Origin: Dirofilaria immitis
Taxonomy: Eukaryota > Nematoda > Chromadorea > Rhabditida > Onchocercidae
Length of the DNA: 64,000 bases
Reading direction: 5' to 3'
NCBI GenBank assembly: GCA_024305405.1
Contig: JAKNDB010000053.1
Span: 434,001 to 498,000, forward strand
Shown here: in pieces, positions 46,520-59,683 of the stretch
Numbering within the stretch: position 1 is the stretch's first letter
Layout of the letters: the number at the start of each line of letters is the position of its first letter
Position numbers and translations under genes: made by a program
Notes under the pieces: generated by a model
Database searches by the model: none
Told to the model about the DNA's origin: nothing
Seen by the model: the letters and a program-made list of their open reading frames with translations, nothing else

Positions 46520-47635
46520 CAATAACGAAATTTGTTGAATATTGCATATTCCATATTATATTATCTTCACGGTAGTATCATAAATTCTTTTGGTTAATCT
46601 AATAATCAAATTTATTAATATTGTAAGCATTTTATGAAGACTCTGCTGTATAAGAACACATTATGGCAGCTGTTTAATTCCTGTGATCTGACTTATGTAT
46701 AATCCTGTTTTGTACGTTTTCCCAAATTATTTCAACCAGTGTTGTCATCACTGGTATTATGCAAAGAATATGTGAACTGCTGATAGAATACCATCTCATT
46801 TCTTGTGTTATTCCGCTGGTTGTCCAGATATTGACTGATATTTACAGACGAAGATAACAAATGAAAAATTTGTTATCATGAGCATTAGATAACACATTGA
46901 TTGGTCGCTTTGATTGACATCATGTACAAAACTTATGTCAGGCAAATCATCTAGTGATAGACGATGGAGAAAATTTGAAATTATATTACATTTCGTTATA
47001 TTTCCTAATTTAATTGTATAAATATTTTTAACAAGAAAAAAAAGAAGGAAAGAATAATTGTTGTTTGTAGCATGTCACATTATCAATTATTCTCGCTATT
47101 CACACTATAGCTTTATCATTATTTTATTGATTCAATTTCTATCAATGAAATTCTTTCTCAATCTTTTACCTTAGACCTGTATTTTCATAATTTTTTTCCC
47201 CTTCCCCTTCTCCCTAATCTTTCATCTTCATTTCTATATTCACTTTCATTTAGAAAAAAAAGTACTTTCTATAAAATTAGGTATAAACAGGTATAAATAG
47301 AAAAATATAAATAGAAAAGATATAGATAGAATCAATAACATACAAACAAAATAATACATCGACATTCATTGATCGACATGGCTAACATACATACATATAT
47401 AAATTGTAATGAATCGATTCAATCGATGTATACATGAACGAACGTAAGTAAAGTACGAAGGTAAGCTAATATATAATCGTGCCATTTTTCATTATACTCT
47501 TGATGTAAGCTTTTTCTTCCTCCCTTGGATTATTTTATCACTTACTCTTTTGAAAAAATATATTACTTCATTTATTATTATCATATTCAATTTACTGATG
47601 TATATATGTATGTATGTATGTATAATGTATGTGTG

Positions 47636-47955
47636 TATGTGAAGTAAGTAATTTTTATCATTATTAATAATAGTGATAATAATATATTCTTAATTTCTTT
47701 ATCATCATATCATTTAGATATTAGAAATAAGAGAAAAATTATCAGTTATAATGAAATAAAATACATGATAACGATAGGAAAGGTATTTATATATGTATGT
47801 GAAGAAAATAATTTTTATCATTATTAGTAACAATAATAATAATAATAACAATATATTTTTCTTTATCATCATACTATTTGGATATTAGGAATAAGAGAAA
47901 AATTATCAGTTATAGTGAGATAAAATACATGATAAAGATAAGAAAGGGCGAGAAA
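47636..47955. repeat. Direct duplication of about 150 bp
   Basis: Copies at about 47638-47790 and 47798-47950 share TAATTTTTATCATTATTA, CTTTATCATCATA, GGATATTAG/AGATATTAG then GAGAAAAATTATCAGTTATA and ATACATGATAA. Differences are a few substitutions and AAT-repeat length. Confidence 0.85.
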
Positions 47956-48188
47956 AATATGTAGATTAAAAATGGCAAGAGAGAAATGAATAAAGAAAAT
48001 AGGAGAAGAAAAGAAAGTATAATATTTGTAATTAAGTATCAGATATATATATTTAATAATTCTTTCTCGAGAATTTTTAATTGATGATATTCGTAATTAA
48101 TTACACGTCAATAATTTGACGATTCGTTCTATTAACCTATTTTACAAGATAATAAAATAAAAATTTTGAAATGAAATTGCTAATACTC

Positions 48189-48190
<2 letters not shown>

Positions 48191-48222
<32 letters not shown>
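48191..48222. repeat. (TA)n microsatellite
   Basis: Uninterrupted alternating A/T for about 32 bp in non-coding DNA. Confidence 0.95.
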
Positions 48223-48225
<3 letters not shown>

Positions 48226-49249
48226 ATCAATTATATCATGATATTTAAAAATATATATCAATAACTATCATATACAATGATATATATCAATAACTATCAT
48301 AAACAATGATAAAATAGATTTTCATTCATTTCATTCGATTTGATCCAATCCGATCCGATCCAATCTAATTTGATACGATCTTGCGATATTATAAATTAAA
48401 GAATTATGCTGAAATGTAATTTATAAATGAATTATATAAGTGCTTAAAAGGATTCGATCTTTTAAAAATTTATTTTACAATTATTGATCATTTGAATAAT
48501 TCATTAAATATTATATACTTAATATTCATACTATCTTCCTATTTGTAAAATAATATAAGCGAATAAATGAGATGTTAATTTTATGTTGCGTAACCATGGA
48601 CAATAATCGTTATCATTACTATCATTACGCTGATATATTTCTCTTCTTTTTCTCATCTATCATTATTCATTAAGCTAGAAAATATATTAATTATATTTAC
48701 AACTTATAATTATTATAAAAATTTTTAATCGAATATTCTCCATAAATGATAGTCATTAAGAAATCTTAAAAGAAGATTATTATTTATAAATATAATGAAT
48801 TAAATTTATAATCGATTTCGATATACTACTACTAATTTTATCCTTTTAGATTAATATAATTTATATAACGTAGAATTAATAATAATTGATTTAATTAACT
48901 CTTTTTTTGGCTTTTTATTTTTCACACATTTTTCAAATATAATTTTATATTAATAATTAGCAAACAATCTCGATATACATCGAGAAATAATCACCATATA
49001 TCAGTATACACGGAAGCACAAACATGCGCATTATTTAATTCTTAGATTTCCTAAATTATTAACGATGAGTACGACTGGTATTTTCCGGTTGGACGATTTT
49101 TGTCTGCTGTTATGACTGATTTTACTTATTCCACGTGGTTTCTTCTATCATGACGTATGAGGATCTTCTCTGTTATGGTATTTATGAAATTACGTAGTTT
49201 TATAAATATATGGTATTATTCATTGTATGCTTTCACAGTTCCGTTAAAA

Positions 49250-49430
49250 TAATTCCATGGATCAAATTTCACGTATTTGATAAGTTTTGTAAGAATAATT
49301 TGATAATTTGACTTATAATGATATCTGTACTTTGAGAAGCGCGTTGAAATAATTCCACGAATCAAATTTCACGTGTTCAATAGTTTTGTAGGAATAATTC
49401 AATAAATTTAACTTATAACGATACATTTGT
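49250..49430. repeat. Direct duplication of about 80 bp
   Basis: Two diverged copies, about 49250-49333 and 49347-49430, share AATTCCAYGRATCAAATTTC, ACGT, TAGTTTTGTA and AATTTRACTTATAAYGATA blocks. Confidence 0.8.
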
Positions 49431-50127
49431 TCGTTTATTGTTTAAGATAAAATGATATATATTGCTTAAGAAACAGGTTGTGTAAATTATTTATTCGATA
49501 ATTAAATATATTTTAAATTGTTGAAATATTACATGTAATTTTTATGTGATATTTATACTGATTTTTACATGTCGTTATATTTGTTTTGTTTATTAAAATA
49601 ATTTTTCTTTTTTTTCTTTTTGTAAATTCAATTTTTTTTCTGTTCATCAACATGACTAAAGTATACCTTGTTAAATCATGACAGGTATCATATGTTAAAT
49701 TTGAATTGTTACACTATTTTGCCTTATGTAATTATCGATCGTTTTCATTAGATGATAATGTAAAATTAGTAAGAGAATTTATTTGGTACAATTAGAGAAA
49801 TATGATAGAAAAAGCTGATGATGATTTAATAAGTGATCTAGCATGATTCATAGAATGTTTCTATAATGAAATTTTTTGTTGTTTCGATTTTCTTTTGCAC
49901 TTTTGATAAATTTCATCAAATAAGTAGTATATAGAATGATAATGGTTTTGTTGTTATCCAAATTTCTTTCTTTACAAAATCACGAAATTTGATTTTACTC
50001 ATTATTATAATAATATGAATGTATAAAATAAATTTATGATCGATATTTCAGATATATTTCAATTTGAATGAATAACCCGGTCTGGTAGTATAAGTAAAGA
50101 TATTAATTTGATTTTACTGATGGTCTA

Positions 50128-52422
50128 ATGGCCTTCCTCAAACGACGTGGATATAAATTTCATGTTGATTTGGAACTTTTACATTTAAGTGACGTACCAT
50201 TGGTTAATGCTGTCCTTTTTGCTAAGGTATAATATTGATTAGATTTGAGCTGAAAATGATTTTTTTAATGTTTGGCAAATTATAGTTCTAACATCCAGTG
50301 GACAAAATCTATTTAAATATTCATAATTTATGATGTAAAAGTAATGTGTAAAAGTAAAAGTAATAATTCTTATTATTTCTGCAGGTTCGCTTATTAAATG
50401 GTGGTGCATTTGAAGGTGTAACAGAGCGTGTTCAAGTACTCAATCATTCAGCAAATTGGAATAGTCATTTTAATTTCTTATGTCGAATTGCACCAGATCC
50501 TTTAACAGGTGTTCTTGAAAGATGCGCATGCAGAATTTCGCTTCGTAAAGTAAGTTTTGTGTTTTATGACAGCAATGAATTAAATCATTCGTTATTCGAA
50601 GAGAATTACAATGCATAAGTTATATGTATGAACAGAATTATGGTGAGTAAGATATAAATGTGATTATATCATTATTCGGACTTTCTAACATCATTATATG
50701 AAATTCCAAGTCGTTCTTTATTTAATCTGTTGTTGATTGACTTTTCGAACCAATGTTTATTATAACTATTTGTTTACATAGTATCTTCTTTATTTTCTTT
50801 TTAGCTCGCAGCAATTATAATACGGCAAGATTTTTGCAGTACTGTTTATTTTAGGAGCAGAAAGGCGGCAAATCATATTCGAAACTTGGCTTTGTTGACA
50901 TTAATTTAGCACAGTTTGCTGCATCAGGTGTTGAAGGGATTACTCGTTCATATCTACTAGATGGTTATGGAATAAATCAACGTCAGGATAATTCAAGGAT
51001 TTTGATTAAAGTTACAATGAATCATCAAAGCGCAGACCCAATTTTCAAAGTGTAAGTTTAAGATTTACCTTTGAAATAGTCCGATTAATAACATTTGTAA
51101 ATAAGTACGAGCTGACTTGAAAACAAATATTCTTTAAAAGCAAAGTAATAATATTGAATTTAGATATATAAGTGATTTATTGCAAAGGGCACATGTAATG
51201 GTGTTAAAGCAATGTAACTAGAATTTGTTTTGATCGAATAAGAAAGTGAAAATTTAATATTAAAAAAAAAAATGAACTAACATATTTAGAGTTCTAAGAA
51301 CAAGTTTCGGTTTTAATTTGCTTTGTGCCTCTCTATTTGCAGACCACGAATTGAATCGCTGTCAGAAGAATTAATACTAAATCCAATGGATAGGAAAGCA
51401 CCAGCAAACGATGACTATCTTTTACAAAGAAAACAAGGAGATACAGATTCTGCTGATTCCTCATCTGTAGAAGATATATCGCAATGTCACGGTACTATTT
51501 TTCATCTCGATTACATTCATCCTTTTTATGCGTAACTACAATATTTACATGATTATATATAAATGGTACTAATTATTATTACATACTGTTTAATGTCAGC
51601 TATTTTATGAATTTTCAGAAGATCAAATATCCAAATCACATTTCTTATTTTAACTGCGTTTAGATTAGATAAAACTTTAGTTCAGAGTAAAAATTTATGT
51701 TGCAGATGACAGTTCCTTGGCAATCGCAGCGACATCTACCGGCATTTGCCTTGATCACTATGCAGTAGAAAATCCATTCAAGAGTAACAGTCTGAAAAAA
51801 TCTGATGTAGTACGGCGAAATATTGGTACAGCTTTGGCGCAGTCTAGACGGCTAAGTCAAGATAGGTAAAGCAAAATGTGCATAGAATTATAGACAAAAG
51901 CATTTATTGCGTATGGGATTTATAGAAGTAGTGTAATACTGGCTATCTTTTCAAGATGTTTAATTGATGTCACTTCTGAAGTTTCACGTGAGTTCTTGTT
52001 TGTTGAGAAACTCTATTGTAGATCTCAGATAGCTAAAAGTGATGAATGCGTGAATGAAACAGCGACGCGGATACGTGCTACACGTGTGGATGCAGAGGAT
52101 TTAATTGATCGTATGTTACAAGAAACGGTGATCAGTGATTATGGATCGGAAGATCGGTCCGCTGATAGAGGTATTATACTGTTTGTTCACCCGTTAGTGA
52201 TTACATAATCATAAAATTTTCCCTAGGAAATGTAATTTTTATTTAAATACCATTTTGAATTTTTGGTCTCTTTTTTTGACTATATTTTTTTACATTTTAG
52301 GATTAGCACTTTTTGTATCAAGAAACGGTGAAGCGGTTGTAGGTGCAAATATGTTGCCCACGGATTCGTTCGAGCGTGTTCATATATCATCGGATGTAGG
52401 CTCACCGTTATCTAACGGTTGA
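50128..52422 (+). CDS. FAM102/EEIG1 family NT-C2 domain protein
   Basis: FAM102 (EEIG1) proteins carry an N-terminal C2-like (NT-C2) domain thought to act at membranes in signalling. Seven exons: 50128-50226, 50385-50549, 50854-51051, 51343-51491, 51706-51865, 52022-52170, 52301-52422. All phases match with no frame break. The protein starts MAFLKRRGYKFHVDLELLHL and continues VPLVNAVLFAKVRLLNGG. It then has KGGKSYSKLGFVDINLAQFA and LLDGYGINQRQDNSRI, the family's most conserved blocks. A Ser-rich middle follows. The C-terminal motif TRVDAEDLIDRMLQ and LALFVSRNGEAVVG match the conserved DADAIVEKI/LRLFVSRDG region. About 347 residues, typical for the family. TGA 52420-52422; AATAAA at 52894. Confidence 0.92.
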
Positions 52423-53929
52423 ATTCCATTTTTAATGTAGATAATTGAAATTAGAAAACTAGTGCTAGAATTTTTTTAACGGGTTGTTTTGTGGTTTTGT
52501 TTCCTCATCAATGTAAATCTTTCATCTATATTCTTTTTTGCAATAATTTACTTCTTGGTGTAATGAGGGTAGATCGATGCATTCAGACTGTTTATTTATG
52601 TATCATAGGAGAATTAAGGATGGAAATTTATTTGTTTTTCATTGAAAAAGCATCGTTTTTTGCTGTATCATCTCATCGATCTCCTGATATTCACTGATTT
52701 TTATAAAGTATTGATTTTGTACAATAGGTTAATAGAGTAATACTGTTGTAAGTTTGATGTTGATTATAACTATTTCTTATTATTTGCATGGAAGAATGAT
52801 CGAAATGAATAAGAAGATTCAAGATTTTACGTACGTTTAGAGCTTTCGCTTTTGCTCATTTCACTTTTCGTTCTTTTTTTATGAATTGTAGAAAATAAAC
52901 TGATACCTAAAAATAATGTTCCGTAATACGTTTGTCAAATATACATATTATATATATATAATTCAGGTACTTTACCATTTGCATATCATGAGTGAGTTTT
53001 GGAAATGCAAATAGCTGCTTAAAACTTTAAATTGTGCTAATTAATGCAATATTAAAATTATCTGCTGTATACTTATGAAGTAATTACATACCTGAGAATG
53101 AAATCACATCATGTTTAATGTTCCTTCAAGCATATATTTTTAATTTAATCGAAATATAATACGAATCCATAATGTTTCTCAAAAGATGATTCTGCTTTTC
53201 CTTAATTATATAAATAGCTGAAGTAAGTTAAAGCTATCTGTTTAGTAGATATTACAAATACTATGAATTATATGTTTGCATTGAATCATAATGATAACTA
53301 TTATCTTTGATTGATTGGTAAGAGAGAGCATCAAAATACTAGACAACTGTTGTCGGATTTCGAAAAAAAATGTGAAATAACTGATGGTTTAGAGTTTTTT
53401 GATTCTTTTATTTCTTTAAGGTGTCAAATCGATTTTTTCATATGATAAACTGAAGCGTTATTTTAGATCAGAAGTTGAAGCATAAAAGAAGAATATGAAT
53501 ATGAATAAGATACTATTTAAATATAAAATTAGTAAACAAATTTAAATAAATGATAAATTCGTACTGCTAATTTTCATGAGCATTAAAGAAATTCGTATCA
53601 ACGACAATCTGGATTATATCTGTCTAAAAATTTTTTTACTGATATAATCCTATTTCATGAATTCTTCAATTTATTTGAATAAGTTAAGAATTCATGGAAT
53701 ATCTGAAATATCTGAATATCTGAATCTTATTAGCAATATGAAATTTATCAATCATGATTTTTATTAAATAAATCTGAACTATCGTCTGAAGGATTTCAAT
53801 TTCATCAGGCACAAATGTTTTTCTATCTTGATATTATTAAATTAGAAGCGATCTGTCAGATAGATTGATTTTACCTTTTCACATTGATATTGTTTATTTC
53901 ATTATCATTTGCTGATTAAATATGGAAGA

Positions 53930-53967
53930 AAGAGAGAAAGAGAGAGAGAGAGAGGGTGAGAGAGAGA
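53930..53967. repeat. (GA)n microsatellite
   Basis: Purine tract of AGAGAG with one GGTG interruption. Confidence 0.9.
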
Positions 53968-54402
53968 TGTATATTAATCCAAATAAATGTGATCCTGAAT
54001 TTAGCTCAAATATTTACTGTAAAATTGAAATTGCATTTTCTGATCATTAAATCATTTTAATTTTAAAATCCCATTCTTTAATTATAGTGAAGAAATTTAT
54101 TAGAGGTTCTTTTTCGCTACTATATATGTTATATTATTATAACATTTATTAATCTGAATAATATGCAAATTACGAAATCAAAAGAAAATAATTGAAATAT
54201 TAATTGATTAAATTTAAAAGCATTTGCATATTAATTTATATTGATCAAAAACATTGATTAATTACTTTAATGATTATTTATTTAATCATTAATCATTTTT
54301 ATGATTATTTATTTAATCATTGACCATTTTTATTACTTTAGAATTTTCAATATTTTTTTTTGCATATTTTTCCTTTTGTTTATTTTTGTTTTTATATACA
54401 GG

Positions 54403-54404
<2 letters not shown>

Positions 54405-54442
<38 letters not shown>
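54405..54442. repeat. (TA)n microsatellite
   Basis: Alternating TA for about 38 bp in intergenic DNA. Confidence 0.95.
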
Positions 54443-54444
<2 letters not shown>

Positions 54445-55567
54445 ATTGGCAAGTTTTCATAATAACTATATTTATTTGCTTAACCTTATTTTTGTAATAA
54501 CAAACATAATGATGTTGTTTATTTAATATATTTGTTGATAGTCTATAACTATATGTTATCGTAGAAATAAAATAATTTTTAATTAAATTCAAAATTATTT
54601 AAATAATAAATATTAATGCTATTATTTTTAAATATAACTTTTATTTCATAAAATTTATTAGTATTAATTATAATCAATGCATCAATAATTTGTTATTCGA
54701 TTTAAAAAAATTGCAAAAATTTTTAAAATTTTCAACTATTTCACATCATTATCATAAAATTATCATACCATTATGTACGAATGATTTAAATATTATCACA
54801 AAAAGTTTAACTTATATAAAATGAAATTTATTTTTAAAAGATTATAACAACTTCAAGCAATTCTATTTATTCTTTTTTTGATACGAATTAAACTGTATGA
54901 TGTGCCAGAAATAATGCAAAAATTATTTGAGAGAAATAGAGAGAGAGAACAAAAGTTTTTGTTTATTTTTGATTTTATTGTTTCTTAGAACTTCATATTC
55001 AATTCTTATTTTATCTTTTTTTTCGTATCTGTCGAGAAAAAGAAAATATAATTGAATTTTTTTCTTAAATACTAAATTTTAAATTTTAAATTTATTTCAT
55101 TTTTTGATTTAAGTAATCAATTCTTTCTTTTTTCCTATCAATTCAAATTTATACAACAAAGGGAAAAAAATAAATGTTACTTAATGTATTATTTTTTTTT
55201 TTTGATATAAATTTACTATTCTCTTTTATAACTCACATATAATAAATAATAGCACTTATAAATATTTTGCATAAATAAATAAATAGAATGAATGAATTTA
55301 TTTTAAAAATGTTATGAATGAAAGATCTTTTTTTCTTTTGATTGAAAATGAAAAAAAAGTGAACACTTGAAATTTTTTTTCTTTTAATTTGTTGTTTATA
55401 TACTCAGTGAATCATTTTTAAAAAATTGAAAAATTTTTTATACCTTTTCTATCTCAATTATCCTTCTTCTTGTACAATTATCATTTTTGTTAAATCTCTT
55501 GAAAATACTTCTCAAAACTAGTTGATGCAGTAATATCAACAATAGTAGTTGTACTAAGTAGTATACT

Positions 55568-55890
<323 letters not shown>

Positions 55891-55989
55891 AATAGTAAGA
55901 AGATCGTCATAATGATTGTCATCAATAATTAAATAATCATCGTCATCAATGAGTAATCAACCAAATAATCGGAACATTTTTCAATTATT

Positions 55990-56125
55990 TATATACATAT
56001 ATATGTATCTGTATGTATGTGTATGTGTATGTATGTATGTATGTATGTATGTATGTATGTATGTGTATGTAAGCATGTATGTGTAGTATAAGTATGTATG
56101 TATATGTATGTCTATGTGTATGTCT
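55990..56125. repeat. (TATG)n-type tetranucleotide array
   Basis: Mixed TATG/TGTATG units with a core of perfect GTAT repeats at about 56020-56062. Confidence 0.9.
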
Positions 56126-56432
56126 ACCTATGATAAATTTAAAAGTGTCTCAAAACAAGAATGGGACAACATTTTATAACTAAACATTAAAGAAGACTAG
56201 TTTGATTAGCTGTATTTCAATTCAATATTTAGATATATTAGAGTTGAGAGTGAAATTACCACACGATATATACATACCACATCATAAAACGTAAATATAT
56301 ACATACATACGTATTTGATATACGAAAGTTGGCTTAACTTTTCTACTACTGGTCACTACATTCATTTATTTCTTCTTTACTATACTCTATATGTGTATAC
56401 TAACTTATTAATTACTATAATTAATTATTATC

Positions 56433-56473
56433 ATGCTGTTATTTCATCTTATCATTTTATCAGTAAGTAATTC

Positions 56474-56542
<69 letters not shown>

Positions 56543-59500
56543 CAATTATCCTTTTATTACTTTTTCATATTAAAAATCTCCTTCTGATAATGATCATAAT
56601 TGTTAAAATTATTAGCAATTAAAAATATTTGAAAAAGATTTTACAAATATTAACAAAAATCAATTTAATATTATTCCAATTATATGAATTGATCAAATTC
56701 AAATTTATTTAATAGTATAAAAATCTAATCATTAATCAATCAATTAATCAATCATTAAAATAATATCATATATTAATAATTGATTGATGATTAGATTTTT
56801 GAAAAATTTTTAAGAAATATTATTCAATTTTAATACATTTATAAAATGTATCAGAATTGAAAATAAAAATAATATCTTTTATTTATTAATATAATTATTG
56901 CTCATAATGAATATATTGTTTTAGGCATATTCTCTAAGAATATTATCAGTTGAATCATTCGAAATATCTAAATGCAATCCAGATACAGATATCAAGAAAG
57001 CAAATCCTTCTGATAATAGCACATATCTCTTTTGTAATGCTGATGGGTAATTAATTAATTTCCATCATTCTTGTTTTCATTTATAACTTTTTAATTAATA
57101 TTTCTAAATTGATATTTTTAAATTATTATTTCTGACTAAGAGGAAAAAAGATATGAAAATTATAATGAAAAATATCTCTGATAAGCAATTAATCAAATTT
57201 ATCCATTACTTACAAAATGTCGCATAATTTAGATATCAAATAAATACGCTTAAATCAATTATAAAATTAACTCATAAAATACCATGATCGATTAATAGTT
57301 AATATCTTTGCATTATACTATAATTTATACAGTAATTCTTTCAAACTATAAAATATACTATGATCGATTAATACTCAATACCTTTGCATCATACTGTAAT
57401 TCCTTCGAACCGTAAAGTACACTATTATCGATTAATACTTCATATCTTTGCATCATGTAATCGTTTCAATATTTGCAAATATTTTTATTTGTTTTGCAGA
57501 CAATTTCTAAAACGCAATTGTCCAAATAATAAGATATTTAATCCGACATCGTTGGAATGTGAAAATAAATTGAAATCAGCAAATGATATCGATCCATTTC
57601 TATTGCCACAATTTCAAGCACCCGGTAAAGATGAATTAATATAGTATTGATATTTAATTTCATTTAAATTTTTCATTGTATTTTATTTTTAATCTCAATT
57701 TCCTATATAAAATCAAAATTAACAAATGTTTTAAAAGTACTGTAAATGTATATATGTATGAGAAGGAATCGCATAACTTAAAAATGTTATTGGAAATTAA
57801 TTTAAAATGATATTAAAACTATCCTTGTAATGTTTTAAATTAAATAAAAGAAGCTTTATTAATTAAAATAAAAAACGAAATTGTTGCATATATACAAATT
57901 TCTTATCTAACATATTGTATATATATACACAATAAAAATCAGAAATCAAATAAGAAATCAAATTAAAAATTCTTGTTTAAAATGTTGATAACTTCTAAAA
58001 ATTTATAACAGAATATTCATTATCATGGTATAACTAAGCTAGCTGATAAAATATGAATGATTTGTAAAATTAGTGCGAATAATTAACAATAATATATCAT
58101 ATCAAAAAATTAATTTAACGATAATTTTGAATGATAAAATTCAAATTAATTTTATGCTGCGCTATGCATAAATATTTTAGATTTTAAAAAATATAAAATA
58201 TATAATTGAATTTATTTTTTATTATATTTATAAATAATATTTCAAGTGATAAATTTAGATGATCTTTGTGGTGGTGGCATTCCATTAACTCGTTTAAGTT
58301 CACCAGTTATTTGCAATCCATCAATTATTAGCTGTCCAGATGGTTCGATCATTTTTAATTAAATTCATTTCAATAATTATTTAATTTCATTACTATTTTA
58401 ATTAAGTAAATATGTATTAATGAGATTATAAAAAGAAAATTCATTGCAATTAAATAACAAAATTATATTTGTTAATCTAAGCAAAAAATTCCATTTAACT
58501 AATATTTTCATTTTCATTTCATTTTTCAATTCTCTTCAAAAAAATAAATATACCGTATTTTACCGTATTTTATCTATTACTAATATATTATTTGTAATTT
58601 ATTGTTTGTTTTAATTATCATTTATTATTAATTAGGATATGTTTGTACGGTATATGCAAGAACAGGTACAGCATATTGCTGTCAAGGTGGAAGCGAATTG
58701 ATGGAAGGTGATGATGAAGACTATTGTCCGGATAATCAAGTAACATATTTTGAGGTAAACAAACTTTTTCAAATCGAAGATAATCAACATTGATAAATCG
58801 AAATGATAATAATGCTTTGTGATGATTATGTAAAAGAAAACGATTTGAATATTTTAAATTTTAATTAATTGCTTTAATGAAGCATTAAATTATTCACAAG
58901 CTAAAAATGATAAGATTATTTTGTTTTATGATAATATGACGGAAAAAACTCATTCGACAGAATTTTTAAATATATCGAAAGAAAATAAAACACTGTTATT
59001 TTTATTAAAAATGTTATTATATTAATACTAAATATTTTATGCCATTTATTTTATCAGTAATATTTCGAAATTTGATAAGAAAAAGATATTTTGATTAATT
59101 AATTAATAATTTCACTATCATTATTAATTTGACTTCTGATTCATTTCTCAAATCATTTGTTGCATGTGTGAGAAATGATAATAAAATTCATCGGATATTC
59201 TTTGTTTTTTTCTTGAATTCTCAAATACTAAATTTCGTTTATTGATTACTTAATATATCAGTATTTTACATGAAATATACTGATAGGTATATTGATAGGT
59301 AATATGGAAAAAAATACGGTAATAAGCACGAGTGTCGCTAAAATAATTAATTCTAATTTTGTAATTATAATTATTAAAGATTATTTATAGGCAATAGATG
59401 GAAAACCTCGAAGTTGCTCACGATCATCCGGTAATTCATGTCCATTGGGTTTCACGTGTACTTCAGTACGACGTGGTATCACGGAAATATTCCGTTGTTG

Positions 59501-59643
59501 TGGTAAAAATTTTGGTTGTCCACAAAATTCTGCTGCACAAATTAATCCAAATACCGGTTCCTATGTATCATGTTCCATTACATCAATAAAGTATATTTTA
59601 AAATTATTTTTTATTTAAGACTTTTGTTGTTGTTGTTGTTGTA

Positions 59644-59683
<40 letters not shown>

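Larger units (their letters stand above)
46520..50127. other. Long non-coding stretch with duplications
   Basis: About 3.6 kb between WBP4 and the FAM102 gene with no supported exon on either strand. It holds an about 150-bp direct duplication (47636-47955), short tandem units (48253-48310; GATCCAATCC-type at 48333-48381), a (TA)n tract and a second duplication (49250-49430). The FAM102 promoter should be near its right end. Confidence 0.6.

Noticed and set aside
57384..57644. Frame ending ...APGKDELI, suggesting an ER-retained short product
   Set aside because: The KDELI tail is read through a normal GT donor at 57625; the ending is not a true KDEL, and splicing to 58247 keeps the frame.
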